DNA of 8,999 nt from Caryophanales bacterium UBA7476 (GTDB lineage: Bacteria; Bacillota_I; Bacilli_A; RF39; UBA660): assembly GCA_002477275.1 (NCBI GenBank), contig DLOU01000050.1, positions 19,122 to 28,120 of the forward strand. The letters are read 5' to 3'. How positions within the stretch are numbered: position 1 is the stretch's first letter; each line of letters opens with the position of its first letter. Below are positions 1 to 6,200 of the stretch, in pieces. The notes under the pieces were generated by a model, which ran no database searches, was not told where the DNA came from, and saw nothing but the letters and a program-made list of their open reading frames with translations. Made by a program: the position numbers and the translations under genes.

Positions 1-1
1 A

Positions 2-337
2 GAAGAAGAATTTAAAAGAGTGACTGGTGAAGATTATGATCCAGATAAATACTCGATTGAATGGTTTGGGGCAGAGAATTATGGTGAAGATAATACATAT
101 ACGCCATATAGAATAGTTAGAAAAGAATTAAAAAAAGATAGTGGTGATACTCCACCTGTAGAACCAGTTGAAGAAGTAATACTTGAAGGTAATATAGCAC
201 CAGGTATGCCAACACCAGAAGAAGAATTTAAAAGAGTAACTGGTGAAGATTTTGATCCGGATAAATACTCTATTGAATGGTCTGGAGCAGAGAATTATGG
301 TGAAGATGACACATATACACCATATAGAATAGTTAGA
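2..337 (+). repeat. Direct repeat, 216-bp period (72 aa), two copies visible
   Basis: Bases 2-121 and 218-337 align without gaps over 120 bp with nine differences (about 92% identity). Five of the affected codons are changed only silently; the amino-acid changes are Y/F, F/S and N/D. The units are separated by 96 bp encoding a Pro/Glu/Val linker. Copy 1 begins right at the window edge, so further copies upstream are likely. High nucleotide identity suggests recent duplication or ongoing homogenisation. Confidence 0.9.
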
Positions 338-2098
338 AGACAGGTTGAAAATACTAATTCTGATGGTAATTCTGGTGATAACTCAGGAAATAATTCTGGA
401 GATGATTCTACTAGTAATAATGGTGGAGATTCTACTAGTGAAGATAATAATCCTACTATTGATGATGGTAATACTCCACCTGTCGATGGTGGTGATGATA
501 CTTCTGATGGTGATTCTGATGATTCTTCTTCAGCTGAAGAAGATGAAGAAGCAAAAGGAGCAGAAGAAGCATTACAAAATTATAGAAATTCTGGATATGA
601 TAAAAATGCATTTGGATGGTATTATAATCCTAATATAGATGAATATGATGAAAATTATGATCCAACGAAGGATCCATTCTTTAATCCATATATTAATGAT
701 CAAACAAAGAAACCTGAAAAAGATCCAGAAAAAGATCCAGAAAAGGATCCAACAAAAGATCCAGAAAAGGATCCAGAAAAAGATCCAGAAAAGGATCCTT
801 CTAATAATGATAATGAATGGCAATTTGGTGGTTATGTTGATGTTGAATTTCCTAGACCTCAACCCAAACCTGGTCCACAACCTGGACCTCAACCAAAACC
901 TGGTCCACAACCTGGACCTCAACCACAACCTGGTCCACAACCAAAACCAGGTCCACAACCAAAACCTGGACCTCAACCACAACCTGATGTACAATCACAA
1001 GATACAGTAAGAATAACTTTTATGAATGGAGGAAGGTTGATTCGTGGCTATGATAATATAGTTATTCCTCGTGGTAGCTCTATTAAACATGGACCTGTTA
1101 TTGATCCTGTTCCATTAAATAAAAAAGGAAAACCAAAAAGAGTTACTGCTCAAGTTTTCTCTCATTGGGAAGATCAGTATGGAAACGTTGTTGATTTTAG
1201 TAAACCAATTACTTCAGATGTTATTTTAACTGCAAAATATAAATTTGATAAGAAAAAAGCAATGGCTGTTGGTTTAGGAGCTGCTGTTGGTGCCCTTGCA
1301 TTTGCTGCTGATTTAGCTGTTCCTATAGCTATGCCTATTGTATCTATGGTTGGTGCTTCTGGATTTGGTATTGCTTCTAGAATTGTAAAGAAAAAATTAA
1401 CTAATATTACTGCTGATAATGTATCCAAAGCTCAAACAATTACTGCTATGGATGAAATTTCACCTGAACTAGCTGCTAATATAGCTAAACAGAAAAAAAT
1501 GGGGTATATTTCTAAATGGTGTAAAACTTCTGCAATAGCTTGTACAATTTCAGCAGCTGCTCATGCTATTCGTAATTTTGTTAATAGTACACAGGCACAA
1601 AAAACTAATACTAATCCGGAAACAACTAAGACTGATCCTACTAAGACTAATCCAGGAGATACCAATCCTGATTTATCTAAGACTACTGGAAATACTAATC
1701 CACAACCTGATCCTAATCCAGTAGGAAAAGATGTAGGTGATGGTATCGATAAAGTTGCTAATACAACTCCTCAACCACAACCTCAAAAAACTGATGTTGA
1801 TGTCTTCGGAGGTTATGAACCTGATGGACAAGTTTTCAAAACTGCAAATGATGCTCTTAGTCATACTAATGGAGGAACACCATATAAACCTGCATTTAGT
1901 GGTCCAGAAACATTTGAGGCTTATTATAATGGTACAAGAGTTCCTGTTACAAGAGGGCAAGAACTTGGCGAAATTATGAAAAGTGTAGGTGCATCTAATC
2001 CTTCAGAAGTTGCAGTTAATGTTATGAATGCTGATGGAGTTCCACTTACTTGGGAAAATCTTGCTGACTTAACTGAAACTGTATCAAAAACTATTTAA
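2..2098 (+). CDS. Large repeat-rich envelope/surface protein, 5' end cut off by the window
   Basis: The reading frame is open from base 2. The GTG at 20 is only an internal valine in a repeat, so the true start lies upstream and no signal peptide can be assessed. About 698 residues are visible. In order they hold two copies of a repeat with FKRVTGED and DKYSIEW (2-121, 218-337), an acidic Ser/Asp/Gly/Asn linker (359-550), seven [E/T]KDP units (716-799), a 43-residue Pro/Gln/Gly stalk (857-985) and a Flg_new/InlB-B-like beta module (1007-1246). After these come a Gly/Ala-rich hydrophobic stretch (about 1259-1387), a second shorter one with the only two cysteines I see (about 1513-1587), a Thr/Asn/Pro linker and a C-terminal domain of about 100 residues. 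There is no LPXTG motif. Low-complexity stalks and Flg_new repeats are typical of surface adhesins in Gram-positive and Mollicutes-like bacteria. A surface role is inferred and the ligand is unknown. It ends TAA and is followed at 10 nt by a small gene. Confidence 0.8.
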   Translation, partial: EEEFKRVTGEDYDPDKYSIEWFGAENYGEDNTYTPYRIVRKELKKDSGDTPPVEPVEEVILEGNIAPGMPTPEEEFKRVTGEDFDPDKYSIEWSGAENYGEDDTYTPYRIVRRQVENTNSDGNSGDNSGNNSGDDSTSNNGGDSTSEDNNPTIDDGNTPPVDGGDDTSDGDSDDSSSAEEDEEAKGAEEALQNYRNSGYDKNAFGWYYNPNIDEYDENYDPTKDPFFNPYINDQTKKPEKDPEKDPEKDPTKDPEKDPEKDPEKDPSNNDNEWQFGGYVDVEFPRPQPKPGPQPGPQPKPGPQPGPQPQPGPQPKPGPQPKPGPQPQPDVQSQDTVRITFMNGGRLIRGYDNIVIPRGSSIKHGPVIDPVPLNKKGKPKRVTAQVFSHWEDQYGNVVDFSKPITSDVILTAKYKFDKKKAMAVGLGAAVGALAFAADLAVPIAMPIVSMVGASGFGIASRIVKKKLTNITADNVSKAQTITAMDEISPELAANIAKQKKMGYISKWCKTSAIACTISAAAHAIRNFVNSTQAQKTNTNPETTKTDPTKTNPGDTNPDLSKTTGNTNPQPDPNPVGKDVGDGIDKVANTTPQPQPQKTDVDVFGGYEPDGQVFKTANDALSHTNGGTPYKPAFSGPETFEAYYNGTRVPVTRGQELGEIMKSVGASNPSEVAVNVMNADGVPLTWENLADLTETVSKTI
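359..550 (+). repeat. Low-complexity Ser/Asp/Gly/Asn then Glu-rich coding segment
   Basis: This segment encodes a disordered acidic linker built from short SGDN/SGNN/STS-like units and running into an EEDEE patch. It probably acts as a flexible spacer between the N-terminal repeats and the rest of the protein. It resembles the Ser-Asp linkers of Gram-positive adhesins in composition, though it is less regular. Confidence 0.75.
716..799 (+). repeat. Seven tandem 12-bp units encoding [E/T]KDP
   Basis: The units read EKDP three times, TKDP once, then EKDP three times. At DNA level they are near-identical 12-mers (gaaaaagatcca and variants), so unit number could change by slippage without breaking the frame. 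They encode a charged, extended, proline-punctuated spacer. Confidence 0.9.
857..985 (+). repeat. Pro/Gln/Gly/Lys stalk repeat (PQPKPG / PQPG units)
   Basis: Forty-three residues made of PQPKPG, PQPQPG and PQPG units, with proline at every second residue. Bases 857-886 and 887-916 are 30-bp copies differing at one base. Such proline-rich tracts form rigid extended stalks or wall-spanning segments in surface proteins. In-frame length variation is possible. Confidence 0.9.
1007..1246 (+). other. Flg_new / InlB B-repeat-like beta module within the surface protein
   Basis: The segment starts VRITFMNGG, has the FSHWEDQYGNVVDF core and ends SDVILTAKYKF. This follows the Listeria-Bacteroides repeat pattern (VTFdxNGG ... 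FxGWyDxxGnxvdFsxPvTxdxTLyAkW), with the final aromatic W replaced by Y. The family is a small ubiquitin-like beta fold found in extracellular proteins. Assignment is by motif pattern only. Confidence 0.7.
1259..1587 (+). other. Hydrophobic Gly/Ala-rich segments of the surface protein (probable membrane region)
   Basis: A hydrophobic stretch of about 43 residues (1259-1387), rich in Gly and Ala and flanked by KKK on both sides, is long enough for two membrane passes or a re-entrant hairpin. A polar segment of about 40 residues separates it from a second, weaker hydrophobic segment (about 1513-1587: AIACTISAAAHAI). Roughly 170 residues follow, so this is not a C-terminal anchor. Topology cannot be settled by eye. 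Confidence 0.55.
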
Positions 2099-2103
2099 GG
2101 AGG
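2096..2103 (+). promoter_or_regulatory. Strong Shine-Dalgarno overlapping the upstream stop codon
   Basis: TAAGGAGG contains the TAA stop of the surface protein and an essentially perfect Shine-Dalgarno, 5 nt before the ATG at 2109. Ribosomes terminating on the surface gene sit on this site, which suggests translational coupling. It also selects 2109 over the ATG at 2104, which reads only two codons before TGA. Confidence 0.85.
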
Positions 2104-2108
2104 ATGCT

Positions 2109-2342
2109 ATGAATACTGATTATAGAAATAAACTAATTACTTTATCTGATGGAGATCAATATGTGGTGCTTAAAGAGGCAGAATATAAAGGAAAAAGATA
2201 TGCTTTAGCTAATGATGTTATTGATAATGATTTAGGACCTAATATGACTATATTTAGATTAGAAGTAATTAATGATCAATTAAATTTTATCATTGAACGT
2301 GATTTAGAAATTGTTGAAAAACTTTTAACTAAGATGGCTTAG
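2109..2342 (+). CDS. Small DUF1292-like protein, 77 aa
   Basis: This small soluble protein of alternating short strands has the shape of DUF1292 (YrzB-type) proteins: an ITLSDGDQYVVL hairpin, then EYKGKRYAL, then IFRLEV and an IIERDLEIVEKLL helix. I make the assignment from pattern memory, so it is moderate. The family's function is unknown. The start is fixed by the Shine-Dalgarno at 2096-2103. The gene begins 10 nt after the surface-protein stop and is followed at once by a terminator, so it is the last gene of the surface-protein operon. That partnership is unusual; in Bacillus the DUF1292 gene yrzB lies with ruvX/yrrK. No signal peptide or membrane segment is visible, so it should be cytoplasmic. 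It could instead be an unrelated small partner of the surface protein. Confidence 0.85.
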   Translation: MNTDYRNKLITLSDGDQYVVLKEAEYKGKRYALANDVIDNDLGPNMTIFRLEVINDQLNFIIERDLEIVEKLLTKMA

Positions 2343-2373
2343 AAAGAAACTATGAAAATAGTTTCTTTTTTTT
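2343..2373 (+). terminator. Intrinsic terminator after the surface-protein operon
   Basis: A 9-bp perfect stem (AGAAACTAT at 2345-2353 with ATAGTTTCT at 2358-2366), extendable into the flanking A and T runs, is closed by a GAAA tetraloop (2354-2357). It leads into a T8 tract (2366-2373). It starts immediately after the TAG stop at 2340-2342. Confidence 0.92.
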
Positions 2374-2382
2374 GAAAAAAAA

Positions 2383-2411
2383 TATAAAAAAAATAATAAA
2401 TATGTTATTAT
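2383..2411 (+). promoter_or_regulatory. Probable sigma-A promoter for the 278-aa gene and polC
   Basis: An extended -10 (TG at 2403-2404, one base, TATTAT at 2406-2411) is preceded, at a 17-nt spacer, by a weak -35 (TATAAA, 2383-2388). The TG extension would compensate. The predicted transcript starts near 2418, giving a leader of about 20 nt before the ATG at 2438. The region is extremely AT-rich, so chance matches are a concern. Its position right after a terminator and before a gene, and the ATATGTTA core shared with the promoter at 7958, support it. Confidence 0.6.
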
Positions 2412-2437
2412 ATTATTGTTAGAGTGGTGAATATTTT

Positions 2438-3274
2438 ATGAATTTAAAATTTATTGTAAATGAATATGTTCTTATTTGGTATTTATTATTTCAACAATCA
2501 ATATCAAATGAGTTAAATGATTATAAACAAAAATTATGGTCTAACTTAAAAAATGAGTATACTGCATTTCAAAAAGAAAAACATGTTATTTTAGAAGATC
2601 CTAAAAATTATATTCCTAATGATGATACAATATATGATATGGTTAAAGAATTTGATGATTATCAAAAAATTTTACGTGAAACTGAACAGTTTAAAGTTGA
2701 AATTGTTAGAGTTTGGGATAAATATAAGAAAAAAATAAATGATAATTTATTTAAAATACTAAAATTTGATATTTCTAACTATAATGTTTTATTAGTTAAT
2801 CCTAGATTAAATGTCATAGATATATCTTCTGATAAAGAAAATAAAATTCATACTTTAGTTTATGGAAAGCAAATATATGATGATAGTATTAAAATAGTAC
2901 TTGAAATGATTCATATGATTGTAAGAAAGGAATTTAAATATTTTGATAAAGAAAATAATGAAATAGTAGAAGCTATACTTGAACTTGCTATATTACATGA
3001 ACTTGGTACTAGAATTACAAATAAGAGTTGTTATTTATTTGGAGATAGTAAGAATAGTTTAATAAAAAGACAAATATATCCTTATTTCTTAATGTATTTA
3101 GGAATTGATCGTGATGATTTATTCTCATATATGAGAAGGGATGGAATAGTATTTGATGCAAGTCAATATACGAATGAAGTTCAACTTAGAAGAGTAAATT
3201 TGAAAGATTTTATTAGTTTTTGTATTAATAATAAAAAAATTATATTAAAATTAGATAAACTTGGTGTTAAATAG
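2438..3274 (+). CDS. Unrecognised 278-aa protein, first gene of the polC operon
   Basis: I do not recognise this family. The start ATG has an AGTGGTGA Shine-Dalgarno (2423-2430) at 7-nt spacing. The N-terminal 20 residues are hydrophobic/aromatic but without a signal-peptide layout, so it is probably cytoplasmic. Residues 20-105 look like long charged helices (possible coiled coil). Residues 110-145 look like strands (VLLVNPRLNVIDIS). Residues 150-192 are helical and contain IVLEMIHMIV (E156, H159) and ELAILHELGTR (E182, H187, E188). That arrangement recalls a zinc-metallopeptidase helix pair in which the first histidine of HExxH is leucine; this is speculative. It ends TAG 15 nt before polC, whose Shine-Dalgarno lies in the gap, so the two are probably one transcript. 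A replication role is only a guess from position. Confidence 0.85.
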   Translation: MNLKFIVNEYVLIWYLLFQQSISNELNDYKQKLWSNLKNEYTAFQKEKHVILEDPKNYIPNDDTIYDMVKEFDDYQKILRETEQFKVEIVRVWDKYKKKINDNLFKILKFDISNYNVLLVNPRLNVIDISSDKENKIHTLVYGKQIYDDSIKIVLEMIHMIVRKEFKYFDKENNEIVEAILELAILHELGTRITNKSCYLFGDSKNSLIKRQIYPYFLMYLGIDRDDLFSYMRRDGIVFDASQYTNEVQLRRVNLKDFISFCINNKKIILKLDKLGVK

Positions 3275-3275
3275 T

Positions 3276-3283
3276 AGGGAGGG
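3276..3283 (+). promoter_or_regulatory. Shine-Dalgarno of polC
   Basis: AGGGAGGG lies 6 nt before the ATG at 3290 and between the upstream TAG (3272-3274) and polC. It fixes the polC start and supports co-transcription with the 278-aa gene. Confidence 0.85.
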
Positions 3284-3289
3284 TTAATA

Positions 3290-6200
3290 ATGGATGATAA
3301 AATTAAAATACTTTTGGATAGATTAAACATAGAAAATAACCATTATCCCTCTTTTTATAATAGTAAATTAACAAAAATTAAAGTTAATAAGAAAAGTAAT
3401 TCATGTATTATTTATTTATCTAATGATAAAATGTTTGATGTTAATATAATTAAAGAATTAGAAAATAATAAACATTTGATTGATAAAAGTATTGATAAGG
3501 TTTCAATAGTTTATGATTTTGAGTCAAAAGACAATAATACATATCTTTCTTATTATTCTTTTGTTTTGGAAGAAGTTAAAGATATTTTAAGAGTACTAGA
3601 AATATATAAAGATAAACTAAAACTTATAGATGATAAATTTGTTTTAATTGCTAATAACAAAGTTGAAGAAACTAAACTTAATAATGCTTTACCTAGAATT
3701 AATGAAATATATCATAATTTAGGACTCGAGTCATCTGTTTCTGTTGTTTTAGAAGAAGAGCACTTTATAAGAGAAGAAATTAATAAAAGTTTAAATGATA
3801 GTATTGATAACATGAAAAACTCTATTGATGAGTATAATAATAAAACTGAAGAGAAAGAAGAAGCTCCTAAACCTAAATATCCTACAAGAAGAAGTACTAA
3901 AAAAGATCCTAATAGTGTAATTGGTGTAATGATTGAAGATATGCCTATTCCAATTCATTCTATTATTGGAGAAGATAATAATGTTACTATTTGGGGAGAA
4001 ATATTTGGTATTGAATATTTTGAATCTAGTAAGAGTGATTTTAAAATAATTACTTTAAAAGTAACTGATTATGAAGATAGTATTTATTGTAAAGTATTTG
4101 CTAGAGAAGAAAATGAGTATAAAAGAATTTGTTCTGAACTAAAAAAAGGAAAATGGTATAAAATAAGAGGTTATGTTAAGAGCGATCATTTTTCTAATGA
4201 TGAACTTGTTTTAAATGCTAGAGATATTATTCTAGAAGATAAGAAAAAAGATAAAAGAGAAGATAATGCTATTGAAAAAAGAGTAGAGCTTCATGCACAT
4301 ACTAAAATGAGTCAAATGGATGGACTTTGTGATGAAATTGAACTTGTTAATCAAGCTATTAGTTTTGGTCATAAAGCAATTGCTATTACTGATCATAATG
4401 GTTGTCAAGCTTTTCCTCATGTTTTTAATACTGTTACAAGTTATAATAAGAATCAAGCAGATGAAGATAAATTTAAAGCTATATATGGTACTGAACTTAC
4501 ATTAATAGATGATAGTGTTGATATAGTTGTTAGGCCTACTGATGAAGTTATGCTTGATCTTGAATATGTTGTATTTGACTTTGAAACAACTGGTTTTAAT
4601 GCTGGTGGAAAAGACTCAATTATTGAAATTGGTGCTGTTAAGATAAAAGATGGTGTAATTACTGATAAATATGATGAGTTAATTAATCCTGGAGTTAAAC
4701 TAGAACAAAAGATAATTGATGTAACAAGTATTACAGATGAAATGCTTGAAGGGAAAGATAATGAAGAAAATGCCATAAAAAGATTTATTGAGTGGTTTGG
4801 TGATTTACCAATGGTTGCTCATAATGCTAAGTTTGATGTGTCTTTTTTGGAAATGGCATATAAAAAATATAATTTAGGTACTTTTAAAAACACAGTTATT
4901 GATACTTTAGAACTTTCTCGTACACTTGATAATACATATGCAAGACATAGTTTAAGTGCATTAGTAAAAAGATATGATATTCCTTGGGATGAAGAAAGTC
5001 ATCATAGAGGAGATTATGATGCTGAAGGAACAGCTCTTGTATTTTATAAGATGCTTAAAAAACTTGATAATCGTAATATAGAGAGAATGAACCAACTAGA
5101 TGAGCTTGTATCTCGTGATGAAATACATAAATATGGTAAGAGTTATCATGTTAATTTACTTGCTAAGAATAAAGTTGGTCTTAAGAATTTATTTAAACTA
5201 ATTAGTTTGGCTAATACTAAATACTTATATAAAACACCAAGAATTCTTCGTAGTGAAATAGAAAATAATCGTGAAGGGTTACTAGTTGGTAGTGGTTGTT
5301 ATGAGAGTGAAGTATTCTTACAGGCAAGAAGCAAAGCTGATCAAGAACTTACAAATATAATTAGATTTTATGATTACGTAGAAGTTCAACCACTTGAATG
5401 TTATGGACATTTAATACAAAGTGGAGATTTTTCTAATGAGTATGAACTTTCTCATCATTTAAAGAAAATAATTAGAGTTACTGAAGAAGCTGGAAAACTA
5501 ATTGTTGCAACTGGAGATGTTCATCATATTAATAGAGAAGACAAAATTTACCGTGAAATAATAGTAAATCAAAAAGTTCCTGGTGGAGGACGTCATCCAC
5601 TTGCACGTAATAATATAAAAGAAATACCTTCTAATCATTTTAGAACTACTGAAGAAATGCTTAATGATTTTAAATTTTTAGAAGATGATTTACTTATACA
5701 TAAATTAGTTATAGAAAATCCTAATAAGATTGCGGATATGGTTGATATAATAGAAGTTATTATTGATACTGGTGGAATTCCATTTTCACCTAGAGTTAAA
5801 GCTGATGATGGTAATAGTTATTTGGATTGTCCTGTTGTTGTAACTGATTTAGTTTATACTAAAGCCGGTGATTGGTATGGAGATCCACTTCCATACTCAA
5901 TAGAGGAACGTATTGCAACAGAACTTTATGGAGATATTGTTTATAAAATAATTAAAGAAAATTTAGAAAAGGAAAATTTATCTAAAGAAGAATTTAATGT
6001 TAAGTCTCATAAAATGCTTCATGATATTATTTTATCTGGTAAAGGAAAAGTATCTGAATTTGTAAGTGATTATGTTAAAAGAACTAGTGAAGAAGAACTA
6101 GATGAAAAAGCACTTGAAAAAGCTACATCTAAAGCAATGGGTGGAGTAATTGGTGGAGGATTTGATCCTATTTACTTAATTGCTCAAAGACTTGTTAAAC

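Noticed and set aside
20..22. GTG as start of the first gene
   Set aside because: The same valine occurs inside the second copy of the repeat (GTA at the equivalent position) and the frame is open back to base 2, so the gene begins upstream of the window.
857..985. CRISPR-like or tandem noncoding array
   Set aside because: The repeats are in frame in a long gene, lack unique spacers and encode a Pro/Gln stalk.
572..994. Minus-strand open frame of 140 codons with a repetitive Trp/Leu/Arg pattern
   Set aside because: It is the reverse complement of the EKDP and Pro/Gln repeat tracts; its regularity mirrors those repeats and it has no Shine-Dalgarno or independent support.
2372..2377. TTGAAA as -35 of the promoter before 2438
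   Set aside because: It lies 28 nt before the extended -10 at 2406, too far for a sigma-A promoter, and overlaps the terminator T-run; no good -10 lies 17 nt after it.
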